64,000 nt of DNA from contig OY987226.1 in the NCBI GenBank assembly GCA_963920705.1, forward strand, positions 18,695,600 through 18,759,599, in the 5' to 3' direction. How positions within the stretch are numbered: position 1 is the first letter of the stretch; each line of letters opens with the position of its first letter. This DNA is from Odiellus spinosus (taxonomy: Eukaryota; Arthropoda; Arachnida; Opiliones; Phalangiidae). Position numbers and translations under genes: made by a program. This document shows positions 1 through 12,012 of this stretch, one piece after another. The notes under the pieces were generated by a model, which ran no database searches, was not told where the DNA came from, and saw only the letters and a program-made list of their open reading frames with translations.

Positions 1-537
1 TTTGAGTAAAATAGTATATTGTCATAGAATAAAAATCAAATCAGACGGTGAAATTAGAATATAAGTTTATAAATAGCATCTACAGATTGACTGCAGTGCC
101 TGTGTTAATGGATCAAGGCTTTAGATTTAAAAAGAACCCCGCGGAATAGGTGAAAACCGCAAAAAGCTCCGTCAGTAAAGAAAAATAATAGGTTCGCTAG
201 TTTCAACAATTATTAACGCCAAATCTGTAATTCTCAAAGGCTTGGAATTAATTTGTAAATTATCCGTACATACTTAATTAGATGTGGTTAAAAAATCAGG
301 AAGCTGGAGCGTAAATTTAAAACTTTAGACAAGAATTTGTATCTCGCTACGACCTTTCCCCCCTACATTTTAGTGCTTTTTCGCGCCGTCTTTTGGGGGA
401 GTTTTAATTTCCCATTTATTCTCTCAAACACATGTTAATTTTTTTCTTTGCCGGGGCTTCTATAGCGCGAGCGCAGCCGAAGCGCGTGATCGAGGAGGCT
501 ATGCTTAATTTCTCCTTCTTCATATTTTTGCCGTTTA

Positions 538-843
538 TGAAATTAGTCTAAAACTAAAGCCCGTAAAATATCTGGAATCATTAGAAAATAAATCTGAAAG
601 GTAAGTCTCTTACAAAAAATCTAAATCCCATAGAATTACATTAATTTTCAATTTCTCCGCCTTTTTTTTTTGCCGTTTTTATAAATAGACTGTGGCCAAA
701 CTAATCGGTGTAAAATTATGAAATTAGTCTTAAAATAAAGCCCGAAAAATATCTGGAATCATTAGAAAATAAATCTGAAAGGTAAGTCTCGTACAAAAAA
801 ATCTAAATCCCATAGAATAACATTAAGTTTCAATTTCTCCGCC
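538..843. repeat. Two-copy direct repeat, offset about 181 bp
   Basis: A block of about 125 bp starting ATGAAATTAGTCT and running through ATCTGGAATCATTAG to TTCTCCGCC occurs at about 538-663 and again at about 718-843 with few differences. The bases between the copies (about 664-717) are T-rich and unrelated. The rest of 1-900 shows no gene or other structure I can support. Confidence 0.8.
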
Positions 844-911
844 TTAAAACTTAAAAGTACTCTCCTTTTTAAAAATGTGAAAGTCCGAACGACTTGGCAT
901 TTCGAACGGCA

Positions 912-2712
912 ATAAGGAAGGTATTAACATCCAAAATAATGAAAAAAAAAAAAAATTTAAATTTAGTTTAAAGGGTAATGGGAAAAATATGAAGATTTCG
1001 CTGCGGCTGTCGGAGGTATTAACATAAAAGAAGATGAAAAAATTATTTTAAATTTGGTTTAAGGGCAATGGGGAAAATGTAGATATTTGACTGAATCAAG
1101 TGCGGCTGCCGCAGCTATTATCATCAAAAATGATGAAAAAATAAATTTTAATTGGGATTAAAGGGCACTGGTAAAAATGTAGAGATTTGACTGGAATCAA
1201 GTGCGGCTGCCGGAGGTATTAACATCAAAAATTTTGAAAAAAATAATTTTAATTGGGATTAAAGGGCACTGGTAAAAATGTAGAGATTTGACTGGAATCA
1301 AGTGCGGCTGCCGGAGGTATTAACATCAAAAATTATGAAAAAATTAATTTTAATTGGGATTAAAGGGCACTGGTAAAAATGTAGAGATTTGACTGGAATC
1401 AAGTGTGGCTGCCGGAAGTATTAACATCAAAAATTATGAAAAAATTAATTTTAATTGGGATTAAAGGGCACTGGTAAAAATGTAGAAATTTGACTGGAAT
1501 CAAGTGCGGCTGCCCCAGCTATTAACATCAAAAATTATGAAAAAAATTAATTTTAATTGGGATTAAAGGGCACTGGTAAAAATGTAGAGATTTGACTGGA
1601 ATCAAGTGCGGCTGCCGGAGGTATTAACATCAAAAATTATGAAAAAATTAATTTTAATTGGGATTAAAGGGCACTGGTAAAAATGTAGAAATTTGACTGG
1701 AATCAAGTGCGGCTGCCCCAGCTATTAACATCAAAAATTATGAAAAAAAATAATTTTAATTGGGATTAAAGGGCACTGGTAAAAATGTAGAGATTTGACT
1801 GGAATCAAGTGCGGCTGTCGGAGGTATTAACATCTAAAATTATGAAAAAATTAATTTTAATTGGGATTAAAGGGCACTGCTAAAAATATAGAGATTTGAC
1901 TGGAATCAAGTGCGGCTGTCGGAGGTATTAACATCTAAAATTATGAAAAAATTAATTTTAATTGGGATTAAAGGGCACTGGTAAAAATGTAGAGATTTGA
2001 CTGAATCAAGTGCGGCTGCCCGAGCTATTAACATCAAAAATAATGAAAATATTAATTATAATTGGGATTAAAGGGCAATGGTAAAAATGTAGAGATCTGA
2101 CTGTTTCAAGTGCGGCTGCCGCAGCTATTAACATCAAAAATTATGAAAAAATTTATTTTAATTGGGATTAAAGGGCACTGGTAAAAATGTAGAGATCTGA
2201 CTGAATCAAGTGAGGCTGCCCCAGCTATTAAAATCAAAAATTGTGAAAAAATTTATTTTAATTGGGTTTAAAGGGCAACGGTAAAAATGTAGAGATCTGA
2301 CTGAATCAAGTGCGGCTGTCGCAGCTATTAACATCAAAAATTGTGAAAAAATTAATTTTAATTGGGTTTTAAGGGCAATGGTAAAAATGTAGAGATCCGA
2401 CTGAATCAAGTGCGGCTGCCCCAGCTATTAAAATCAAAAATTATGAAAAAATTAATTTTAATTCGGTTTAAATGGCAATGATAAAAATGTAGAGATCTGA
2501 CTGAATCAAGTGAGGCTGCCGCAGCTATTAACATCAAAAATTATGAAAAAATTAATTTTAATTGGGTTTAAAGGACAATGGTAAAAATTTAGAGATCCGA
2601 CTGAATCAAGTGCGGCTGCCCCAGCTATTAACATCAAAAATAATGAAAATTTTTATTTTAATTGGGTTTAAAGGGCAATGTTAAAAATGTAGAGATTTGA
2701 CTGAATCACTTT
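912..2712. repeat. Satellite array, 100-102 bp unit, about 18 copies
   Basis: A head-to-tail array whose unit contains the landmarks AATCAAGTGCGGCTGCC, TATTAACATCAAAAAT, AATTTTAATTGGG and AAAGGGCACTGGTAAAAAT. The landmark GTGCGG recurs at 1201, 1302, 1403, 1504, 1606, 1707, 1809, 1910, 2010, 2110, 2210, 2310, 2410, 2510 and 2610. Early units are 101-102 bp with GACTGGAATC; from about 2000 the units are exactly 100 bp with GACTGAATC and more often GGGTTTAAAGG than GGGATTAAAGG. The first two units (about 912-1100) are the most diverged. No coding capacity. Confidence 0.95.
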
Positions 2713-3221
2713 TTAAAGGGCTAGTCTTTTAATATAGAAGTTAACACTTTCGTGTTAGACTGAAGTGACAGATATTATATCAAAAATGTCTTTGCGAACA
2801 AAGACCCAGAAGGACATGTTATGGCCTTGAATGTCTGAAGTGACAGATATTTAATTTTCTTTTAAAACATTAAATTTAAATACAATTAAATTTTCTTTTA
2901 AAACATGAAATTTAAATATAATTAAATTTTCTTTTAAAACGAAATTTAAATATAATCACAATCTGGCACGATTTAGAGTTTCAAATTTCAAAACAACTGA
3001 TTTTATTCACTCGGAAATATTTAAGAAAAAACATAACAGACGATTTTCTCCCATTGACGCTTAACATTAAATTTCGCTTAATTATTTTTCAGGGATTACG
3101 TGTCAAACAAAACGAAACTTTTCGTTAGATAGAAAAATTTACTTAATTTTGCTTTGGCTTTAGGCGTAGAATCAAAGTTCTATGATCTGATCTCATACCT
3201 TAATTGGATAATGTTTTCTAT

Positions 3222-3515
3222 GGATAATGTTTTATTATAACTCCTCGACTTTAGTTCATGTTAGCTTATGAATGCTTATACAAGGAATTTAAAGGGAATA
3301 AAAATTCCCCATATTTTAATTTTTAATCTAGGTTGCAAACGAACAAACCTAATCCATGGATAATGTTTTATTACAACTCCTCGACTTTAGTCGAGGCAAT
3401 TCGTTCATGTTAGCTTATGAATGCTTATACAAGGAATTTAAAAGGAATAAAAATTCCCCAGATTTTAATTTAGGTTGCGAACGAAAAAACCTAATCCATG
3501 GATAATGTTTTATTA
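3222..3515. repeat. Direct tandem repeat of about 137-141 bp in the foldback loop
   Basis: GGATAATGTTTTATTA starts at about 3222, 3359 and 3500. Between the starts lie two near copies containing CTCCTCGACTTTAG, GTTAGCTTATGAATGC and AATAAAAATTCCCCA. The third start is only a partial unit. Confidence 0.85.
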
Positions 3516-3659
3516 TAACTCCTAATAACTAATTAGTGGTCCCTTATGGAAATCATCATTTAAATTGTACGGTTTTAATGAAAAGAAAAATGAAAGTATT
3601 ACAATTTATTTAAAAACCTTATCCGCTCTAAAATTCGTCGCTTTGAAGTTCTCTTCCCT

Positions 3660-3775
3660 CGCGCGCGCAATATAGCTTTGAAAGTACAAATTGTTATGGT
3701 TTGCGTCGTCTGCTAAGTTAGAAAAGAAGGTGACTTTAAACGGGCTTTAAAAAACACATTTCCCTTTATCATATA
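3660..3775. repeat. Dispersed repeat (family I) copy inside the foldback loop
   Basis: The segment around GTCGTCTGCTAAGTTAGA followed by GTGACTTTAAACGGG resembles segments at about 37,426-37,560 (reverse orientation) and 47,870-48,060, which carry GTCGTCTGCTAAGCTAGA and GCGACTTTAAAGG. Ends are not defined. No protein is encoded. Confidence 0.55.
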
Positions 3776-4310
3776 CCCATTCCAATAAACCGGCGAGTAT
3801 TTTTAACGATCCGTTCAATTGCGAGTCGTGGAAATTCGGGTTAAATTAAGAAAACAAAAAGTGGACTCGCGTTATACTGAAAAATAACAGTTCAATACAC
3901 GTTTTCCCTGAAAAATAATTAAGCGAAATTTAATGTTAAGCGTCAATGGGAGAAAATCGTCTGTTATGTTTTTTCTTAAATATTTCCGAGTGAATAAAAT
4001 CAGTTGTTTTGAAATTTGAAACTCTAAATCGTGCCAGATTGTGATTATATTTAAATTTCGTTTTAAAAGAAAATTTAATTATATTTAAATTTCATGTTTT
4101 AAAAGAAAATTTAATATCTGTCACTTCAGACATTCAAGGCCATAACATGTCCTTCTGGGTCTTTGTTCGCAAAGACATTTTTGATATAATAGAATTATGA
4201 TCTACTGCGTGGTGTTACTATTGGGAAAGAATATTTTAAACATAGTCAGCGTATACTCTTAATGCCTTACAGTTTTGTTATATACGTATTTTTTATTTTT
4301 TTACATTAAA

Positions 4311-4745
4311 AATGGTGATACTGGATATATCCGTGATGATTCGGTGGGAAAATCTGGAAATATCCGTGATAAATCGGTGGAAAAATCTGGAAATATCCGC
4401 GATAAATCAGTGGAAAAATCTGGAAATATCCGCGATAATTCGGTGGGAAAATCTGGAAATATCCGCGATGATTCGGTGGAAAAAGCTGGAGATATCCGCG
4501 ATAATTCGGTGGGAAAAGCTGGAAATATCCGCGATAATTCGGTGGGAAAATCTGGATATATCCGCAAGAATTCGGTGGGAAAATCTGGATATATCCGCGA
4601 TAATTCGGTGGGAAAATCTGGATATATCCGCGATAATTCGGTGGGAAAATCCGGAAATATCCGAGATAATTCGGTGGGAAAATCTGGATATATCCGCGAT
4701 AATTCGGTGGGAAAAGCTTAAATATCCGGGATAATTCGGTGGTAA
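4311..4745. repeat. 33-bp minisatellite, about 13 units
   Basis: Units of 33 bp with the landmarks GATAATTCGGTGGGAAAA and TCTGGAAATATCCGC repeat head to tail. Variants are AAATC for AATTC and GGATATATC for GGAAATATC. Because 33 is a multiple of three and the unit lacks stops in several frames, long open frames run on both strands (about 4275-4721 on + and 4407-4910 on -). I read these as a by-product of the repeat and not as genes. Confidence 0.93.
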
Positions 4746-4749
4746 AACA

Positions 4750-5700
4750 TGAAAATATACGAAATAATCTATTATAGAATTGAATTTCGCGTAATAGTAA
4801 TACTTTTTTGTATAAAAAAATCTCTTTCCTTTATATTGATTTAAAACTTGATCCCGCAAGTTAAAGTTCTTCTCCGAAACTTCTAAATTAGCATACACCT
4901 TCGGTACCATCTCGAAAGTTGTCTCAACGTCTTTATCTCAATCGAGTGTCGTTTAAATCCCTCTTGTGACGGGATGTTTTTGAATTCCTGCAAGTAGAGG
5001 AAAAACGTAGAGTATACCAAATATTAAAAATCGAAAATTCTTAAGCCTTCTTTCCTTCCTCAAAACTCCGCAAGATTTTCTTTAATAACCTTAGAGAGAA
5101 AGTCAAAACTCGCGGGGGTCGACGTTGTCCACCAACGAAGACGAGTAAGAAATGTTTTAGAGCTTAGAACGTATATTACGCTAATGCCAAGGTAACAATC
5201 CTTTGGTAATTTTGTTATCATTCGGCTTTATCCCTGAACTAAAACCCTAGAAGTCAATTTTTGTCTCGAGCTTTATATACATATATTACTAAAAAGAAAC
5301 GGATATTCCTAAGTATTGACTCGCGACTCGGCGAGAGAAAAGAAACTTGTATATACGGCTTGTGGGGAGAAACCGCTCTTTCTCAATTAACATGCAAATG
5401 AGAGAATTTTTCAGAAAATTAACAGATATCAAGCTAGAGAAAGGGGTTTTGATAGGCTTCCCTACCTATTCAATACGATCTTGGGGGATTAGTGTGAAGG
5501 AATCACTGACTAACAATTTTCACTTAAGAACTCTTCCCAAAGACTCAATTTCAGGGAAACAGCTAGTAGAGTAGATTCCCTACAATTTGGGTCTGTGTTT
5601 GCGACACTTCTGCCAGCTTTTTAGTTTCGAAACTCTGAATAAACTAAACCTGCAAAATTAATCACCAATTTTTTTAATCATTCCCCCATCCACTTAAGCG
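4750..5700. other. No recognisable feature
   Basis: AT-rich unique sequence. Short open frames such as 5347-5574 (+) have no recognisable domain, no splice context and no repeat structure. Confidence 0.5.
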
Positions 5701-6109
5701 TTTTTTATCGATTTCGTGTCGTTTAAATAGGCTTAGTCCACCTGTAAAAAACATTACACACAAATACTAAACTATAAATAAATTTAAAACTTACCCGAAA
5801 ATTAGGCTTAGCTGGATTCATGGAGATCCTGAATTTCTTCGCATTGATGGGTTAGCGATCAATGAGCAAAGGCCCGTGTCGTTAAGACGAGATCTCCAAG
5901 AGACTTCCAATAACATTCAGTTGGCCACTGACCCTTCAGTGCGAAGAAATTCTGGATCTCCATGTATCCAGCTAAGCCTATTTTTCTGGAAAGTTTTAGA
6001 TTGATTTCTTATTTAATATTTGGTTGACATTTTTTCCACTGGTTAATTAGGCCTATTTAAACGATAAGGAATCGACAAACTCACTTGTTAATAGGTTGCA
6101 TTCGCACTG
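5701..6109. mobile_element. MITE family A, copy 1 (degenerate ends)
   Basis: A palindromic element. The outer arms contain TTTAAATAGGC...AGTCCACC on the left and AGGCCTATTTAAACGATAAGG...GGTTGCATTC on the right. An inner hairpin runs from AGGCTTAGCTGGATTC to its inverse near 5955-5985. The terminal AGGGAG/CTCCCT seen in better copies is lost here. Confidence 0.85.
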
Positions 6110-7070
6110 TAAAAAGTTAGCAATTCGGAGACCCACATGTTCTTAGGATAGGAATGTGATTTTACCAAAAACTGAAGCAATCTGCAAACCTCTATTTTAT
6201 TCCTCCGAGATACGATATAGAAAGTAGGGAGTAAAAATGAATACATCTTTTCTGTTCTCGATCACCCCCCCTAGAAGCTCCCCTCGTATGCAAAACGTTC
6301 TTAAAAAGACCTACGTGTATTAGGATATTTCGAGGGGTCCTAGCTAACTTTTTTTGGCAGAAAGGAGTCTTTTCCAATACTGAAACAAAGAAATTGTCTT
6401 TACTCCCCCATACTCTCTCTCCTCCCTCGCGTATTTTCGCCCAAAACTGTCCCAAGGGGAGAATTCAATACTATAGTACATACTATCTCTGAGAAATATT
6501 ATTTGTACCGTTTGCCTTCTGCTTTCCCTACGAGTCATGACACTTAATTAGTGTAATTTCGTTTCAAATTAAATATAAATACTGTAAAAATAGACCAAAA
6601 ATTTTCAGTGGTCAGAAGCTTTACTACTTCGAGTATTTCGCTCACCGCGTGCACTAATAAATGAATGTGAAAACTATAATTTTCACTAAACAAAGGCTAG
6701 TTTTGGAACTAATTCCATCTGAACTGCTCTCGCCAAGCTCCTGGCAAGCAACCCTACAATAAAGGGAAAGATTTTGAACGGTTAAAAGTGGTAAATGGTT
6801 AATAATATTAGAAATATATAATAAATACGGAAAATTAGTTTAAAAATATATATACCTCTTGATTCCCATTGTAGTTTAAGGGTAATTCCAAATATACGAA
6901 ATAGGATTTTGAATGTCTATCATTGCGTTTTAACTCGATAAACTTAGATTTCAATTTAATTTTAAAATAATTATAGATTAATAAAAAAATATTAATACGA
7001 ATTTTATTAATTTTTTAACACGTAAAGTTTTTATTTACGGTTTACCAAACTATGTATTTACCACATTTTG
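6110..7070. other. No recognisable feature
   Basis: AT-rich unique sequence. The open frames at 6192-6455 and 6344-6538 (-) overlap each other in different frames and show no known motif. Confidence 0.45.
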
Positions 7071-7071
7071 A

Positions 7072-7465
7072 AGTGAGGCTGTCTTCATTTTTATTTTTAT
7101 CATACTATTAAAATGCCATAGTCAAAATTTTATACCCCTGGGTCGAAACTTTCTTAAGCAACTTCAAAAATAAATAGGTAATTTTTTTGATCCGATATAT
7201 GACGTGGTTAAAAAAACTACAATTTTGATACAAAAAGTAGGACTTTCTGGGTTAAGTACGCATACGTGAAAGCTATACCTTATCACGTGCCAGAACGTGC
7301 GAGAATCAACTGTAGGCTCTGTCAATGCCACGTGACCATAGTGATGACGTATAAATATTGCGGGAATTTTTATTCTAAAAAATTTGAAAATGGCGATAGT
7401 AAAAACGTTACTGTTGCTGTAACGATCTTTCCGAAAATGTACTGAATTTCCGTGACGTCCTCACT
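7072..7465. mobile_element. MITE family C, near full-length copy
   Basis: Starts AGTGAGGCTGTC after TTGA and ends GTCCTCACT before TTAA, which fits a TTAA target duplication with one mutated base. The centre holds paired CACGTG motifs around CAACTGTAGGCTCTG. Related copies lie at 17,501-18,109 and 41,075-42,221, with a fragment at about 10,150-10,380. TTAA targeting is known for piggyBac-type transposons, so the superfamily assignment is an inference from the target site only. Confidence 0.82.
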
Positions 7466-7964
7466 TTAAATAACACTGTAAACCCTGGGTCAGCGTTGCA
7501 CTTTGAGTTATAGCATTCGCTGAATAATAAAAATGGGACGAACTATGTCAGGGGAAGAAAACGTAGGGAGGGAGTTTAGAATGTCACTTTTGTTATACCC
7601 CTTTGGACCCGCGGCCAAGTTTCCTACTTTGCCGCCTTTTCTAAAGATCACCCGTCTAACGCAAAAAAAAAATATCAAGAGAAAGTTGAAGGTTCTAAAG
7701 TAAACGCCACGACCAGTTATTCGCGAGTTGTGCCTGGGAAAAAGTCACCCTCTCTATATTCGCGCGCTTAGAGCTAGTTAATAATTTGAGCTATCTCTTC
7801 TCTCGCGGAACTGCTGCTGCCATCTTTCAAAAATAAGAGGAAACTATTTGATAAATTCAGTTCTGGGTGTAACTTTACGAACGTTTTTGTCAGCTTTTAG
7901 ACATTCCAGACATTAAAAGTTTTATTATTCGTAATCTACAAAAGGTTCCGCACACCTCGTGTTA

Positions 7965-8121
7965 GATAAATTTGTTTCGAGAATGAACAACTCGATGAAA
8001 CAATGAGTACGAATTAAACCTTATCTCGAATAAGAAATTTATGTTTTCGCGAACGGTAATATATCTGACATCCCCGATGGTCTTATTCAATTAACAAAAG
8101 CTATACGAATTCCGAGCTCTA
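7965..8121. mobile_element. MITE family B, truncated copy
   Basis: Ends with TATACGAATTCCGAGCTCTA, the terminal signature of family B. Upstream it shares TTATCTCGAATAAGAAAT and TTTTCGCGAACGG with the copy at 13,621-14,085. The left end is not defined. Confidence 0.7.
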
Positions 8122-8124
8122 GGT

Positions 8125-9245
8125 CAAATATTATCAGAGATTCTTTTATTTTAGATGAATTATAAGAATGTGAATTTTCCTAACCATGTTATACGTTTTA
8201 ATACGAGTAGCTTATTGATAGATAAAACTTGAAACATTTTTATCTTCGAATAAACGCTTTACATTTAAATATTATGGATAAAATCATAAAATGGTTATCC
8301 AATTCCTATCACTATTTAAAATTAACAATGATAGCTTCACTTTAAATCAAATTAAACAAATCTTTAATCCCCGGGATTAATATAATATTTACTTATAAAG
8401 AATCAAGGGTTAAAAGATTAAAAATAATCTTATTTTTCTCGTATCTTTATTTACAAAGGTTCTTATATGTAAAACGAAATGTATTCCAACGGATATTTAA
8501 GAAAAATATATAAAAAAACATCTTGGATTTATGAGGCAATCGAATGAAATCGGATTTTGTTTCTCCAATATAAACCGTACGCAACATTTAATCCGCGTAT
8601 GAAATCCAATTTTTGCCGGTTTTTAACCCTCCTCTCGATCTTATATATGGGGGAAAAGGAAACTATGGGAATTTTTAAACAAAGTAGATTGGGCGTACGG
8701 AAAAAGTGAGGGTGGGGGTGGGCCAAGTGGATATTACTTCACGGATATAGAACTCGATATTTCAACTCGAGTTTTAAAGAATGGTTCGCCACTATTTTTC
8801 CTCCCCAGTGATCAGTTGGAATGTTCGGCGCGTATGAAGCTAAAGATCTTAAAGGGCTACCGACTCGGTTTTGAAAAAAAGAGTTTAATATATTTTTTTA
8901 AATTTCAATATGATACGAAAATCAACGCGAAGAAGAAAATATATTTTTTTAATAATTTAATGAATAATTTAAGTTTTTTTTTTTGTTTTTTTTTAATAAT
9001 ATTAACACTGAAACTTCGCAAGAATGAATCGTGAAAGACAGTAAAGATTGAAAACTCGACAGAGTAAAACACTTTGCAGAGTTAAGCGCAACAAAACGAG
9101 AAAGCCAAATGCCAAGGACGACCAAAAACGAATTAATGTGAAACTGAAATTCAAACATAAAAAGTCCATAATTTTGGCTGGTTAATACCATAGTAATATA
9201 GTTAATATTTATTAACATATTCTGAATCCGATTGAGGTTTGTTCT
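8125..9245. other. No recognisable feature
   Basis: AT-rich unique sequence. The open frames at 8529-8726, 8816-9034 and 8949-9266 are short, mutually antisense in part, and unlike any family I know. Confidence 0.45.
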
Positions 9246-9250
9246 TTGTG

Positions 9251-9414
9251 CTCGGGGTTTGGACAAGAAATTGCTGATATTTTATCTTTATTCATAACTT
9301 AATATTTTTCGAGGAAAGTCTATGATAAATCCAATGTAATCGCGAATAATTTTCCGATTATTTTTTTATGATTAACTGATAGTTGTGAATTTTTTTGTCC
9401 AAACCCCGATCTCT
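9251..9414. mobile_element. MITE family D, copy 1
   Basis: Terminal inverted repeats CGGGGTTTGGACAA and TTGTCCAAACCCCGATCTCT bound about 160 bp. The interior (TTTTCGAGGAAAGTCTATG, TAATCGCGAATAATTTTCCG) is almost identical to the copy at 35,379-35,573 and similar to a reversed copy at 53,911-54,062. No coding capacity. Confidence 0.9.
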
Positions 9415-9439
9415 AGTGCTCGTAGTGAAATAATTCCAA

Positions 9440-9600
9440 TGTAAAAAACATTTACTTTGGAGTTTCTAACCCTTTAAATGTTCTTTTAATGTTAGGACAT
9501 TACAAGCTCTGTGAAAAAAATCTTAAATACGTCATGGTTCCGAAAATAAATTCAAAAGCTGATATAATTTTAGCTCCAAGTTTCCCTTCAAGCTACCTCG
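9440..9600. mobile_element. Fragment of family E repeat
   Basis: TTCTTTTAATGTTAGGACAT...TTACAAGC and AATTCAAAAGCTGAT...TTAGCTCCAAGTTTCC match segments, partly inverted, in the larger palindrome at 19,985-20,640. Ends are not defined. Confidence 0.6.
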
Positions 9601-10149
9601 TATCTCTCAATATGGTTTCATGTACGAACTTCGCTGACATTTCAAACTGAGAACCATATATCGGTTCTTTCTTTTCTCCGCATATACTGATCTTCGTTTT
9701 AGAATGAAACGTGAATCCATAACACTATATACGTAGAGAGATATGGCTTCTCCTATAGCTTAGATGTATGTGTTCTATACATCTAAGCTTTTGTCTTTGT
9801 ATTTTTTTACTCTTTCGGGCTCAAAACGCGTGTCTCTCTTTTGTATAGTATATATATGGATGATAGTATCTATATAGCTAGCGTCTCGTACTACTCATTT
9901 TTGGCTCCGTCGATTTCTCCCCTTTTATGAAAAACTTTGTACGAATTTAAAGGTAAAATGGAATGCAAGACTCGAGAGATTACGCGATTAAAGGGAAAAT
10001 GAAGTCATAAAAGGTCTGCAACTTAATTTATATATTCTACGAACCACTATCTGCAATAAACTTTTAAATTTTACGCGGAACTATTTCTGGAACGTGATTA
10101 ACGATAAGATTCAAATAATGAAAATGAATACTTTATAAATTAATTTCAC

Positions 10150-10381
10150 GTAAGAAACCGCGCGAAAACAATATTCATATCCCGTGCCAGAACAAACTAG
10201 ATTTAATTGTTGGCTCTAAAATAAACCACGATGACGTACAATGTTCCATATTTTTGATTTACAAATATTTGGTATATTATTTTATTTTGCTGTTGCGGTA
10301 ATGTTTTTTATTATATACCTAAATATTGAAAGTTTTTTTTTACCGATCATTCCGAAAATGCATTTTAAATTTTATTCTTAA
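10150..10381. mobile_element. MITE family C fragment
   Basis: Shares TGTTGGCTCTAAAAT...CACGATGACGTA, then TTGCTGTTGCGGTAATG and CGATCATTCCGAAAATG, with the right half of the family C copy at 7072-7465. It abuts a family A element at the TTAA at 10,378-10,381. The left half is missing. Confidence 0.6.
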
Positions 10382-10726
10382 AGGGAGATCGCAACCGAAC
10401 AACAAGAGATTTTTTTTATCGATTTCTTACCGTTTAAATAGGCCTAGTCCACCAGTAAAAAAATTACAAATATTAAACTTGAAATATACTTACCCGGAAA
10501 ATAGGCTTAACTGGATTCATGGAGATTTTGCATTCCCCATATAAGGGCTATAGACCAATGACAGTTCAGGTGATTTCCATGAATCCAGCAAAGGCTATTT
10601 TGATGGTAAGTTTCAAATTTATTTCTAGTTTAATATTTGTTTGAGATTTTTATTCTATTGTATTAGGCCTATTTAAACGATAAGGAATCGATAAAAAAAC
10701 ACTCGTTTTTAGGTTGCATTCTCCCT
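10382..10726. mobile_element. MITE family A, copy 2, TTAA-flanked
   Basis: Begins AGGGAGATCGCAACC directly after TTAA and ends GGTTGCATTCTCCCT directly before TTAA. The inner hairpin (AATAGGCTTAACTGGATTCATGG and its inverse) is shorter than in other copies. Length is 345 bp with no coding capacity. Confidence 0.92.
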
Positions 10727-11687
10727 TTAATAGGTGACAGCTTGTTTTTAAATCTTGTAATCCTCGGATTAGTTTCCTTTTCATTCTCCCTTTGGCTTGG
10801 GATGAAAAAAAAATTGGTTTAGATGGAAATTGGGTATATTTTTGTCTTCTCGCGCGCGCAATGGATGAGAATAGGGGATCCGCATCAGAGTCTAATACGT
10901 TTCGGAGTCTCTCTGCTCTCTCTCTCGCTTCATCTCTGGTGGTGGTACCGTATCATACCGGTACTCTATAGCCTTTTCTAATATATAAGCTATGGTTTTG
11001 TTCATATTTCTATCTATAAGCGTATGAAGAGGAAGTGGGAGAGGGAGAGAAAGAGGGTTGTAGTGAATAACGCGTCAATATCTAAGCAGTGACAATGTAG
11101 AATTATTCATAGTTCCTATAACTTCCAGCTCCGGCTTCGCGTTGCGTTCTTTCTCTCTAAGAGGAAAAAAAAAAAAAAAAAAGAAAAGATACGTAATTTT
11201 TATAGTTTGTACATTGTAATACGTACCGGAGGGCCTCAACGAATATTCTTCTTTTTGAAATATTCATACCGCGCTCTCCCAAGCATCCAAAAAAATGAGA
11301 ATTTTAGAAAAAGGAGTAGGTTCTTTTCAGGCAAATATTACTATACTGGGTGAAACGGTACCCTAGGTAAAATTGTTGTATATTGAAGGGATATTACACT
11401 CTGATAATTTAATTTTAACTATAGAATAGCTAAGCCTAAATCCGATTTATACAAAATTTAGAATGGAAACATTTTCGAAAAAAAACAAAAAAAAAGCTAT
11501 TCCATTTTTAATAGGGTATCGTGTCACCCTGTATATTCAAAGAAATACTTTTATTCCTATCAGGTATAATACTGAGTTTACAGGAAATTACAACTACGCT
11601 GAAAACTACTCTTGAAAATTTGTATTATATACAATTATTACGACTTGAGTGTTACAGGAAATTGATACGTTATAAAAGTTATTCGTC

Positions 11688-12012
11688 AGAGTTTCTTCGC
11701 GAATTTTAACCCAAATTGAGATCTTGAAGCTAGAATGTAGAAATTTAGTTGGTTTCTTTCAATTAAGATTAAAATATAATTATTATATTTCATTCTACAC
11801 GAATTTCGAGAAACATCATATTTTTATCTAGGCATTATCCGTTTGTATTAACGCGTTGTTTATTAATCAATCTTAAAATTAATCTCCGGATAATTCGTAT
11901 CTATTTGATATATCAATTTATATAATTTGTGGTTTAATATTAACAAACAATTTATCCGAGATTAAAATATCAATGGATATCCTAAGTTATTCACTATCCG
12001 ATTCCGAGCTCT
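11688..12012. mobile_element. MITE family B, 5'-truncated copy
   Basis: Contains GAAGCTAGAATGTAG, TTTCATTCTACAC, TCTCCGGATAATTCGTATC and AATGGATATCCTAAG in the order seen at 18,577-19,059, and ends in ATTCCGAGCTCTA. The left third is missing. Confidence 0.83.

Larger units (their letters stand above)
2773..4191. mobile_element. Foldback element with about 300 bp terminal inverted repeats
   Basis: The left arm (2773-3105) and the right arm (3896-4191) are inverted copies. Both carry TATTATATCAAAAATG at the outer edge, then TTTGCGAACAAAGACCC, GGACATGTTATGGCC, CAATCTGGCACGATTT, and TTCGCTTAATTATTTTTC at the inner edge. The left arm is longer because an internal unit of about 37 bp (AATTTAAATATAATTAAATTTTC type) is present once more. 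The 790 bp loop holds no transposase. A motif repeated at 2760 and 2836 (TGAAGTGACAGATATT) hints at a partial tandem at the left edge. No clear target duplication was found. Confidence 0.88.

Noticed and set aside
912-2712. Possible CRISPR-like array
   Set aside because: The units are contiguous satellite copies without unique spacers, and the genome is eukaryotic.
3222-3515. Long terminal repeats of a retrotransposon
   Set aside because: The copies are adjacent, about 140 bp, with no primer-binding site, polypurine tract or coding region between them.
4275-4910. Open frames of 148, 140, 88 and 167 codons over the minisatellite
   Set aside because: A 33-bp unit without stops keeps frames open on both strands. 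No start context, splice site or non-repeat domain supports a gene.
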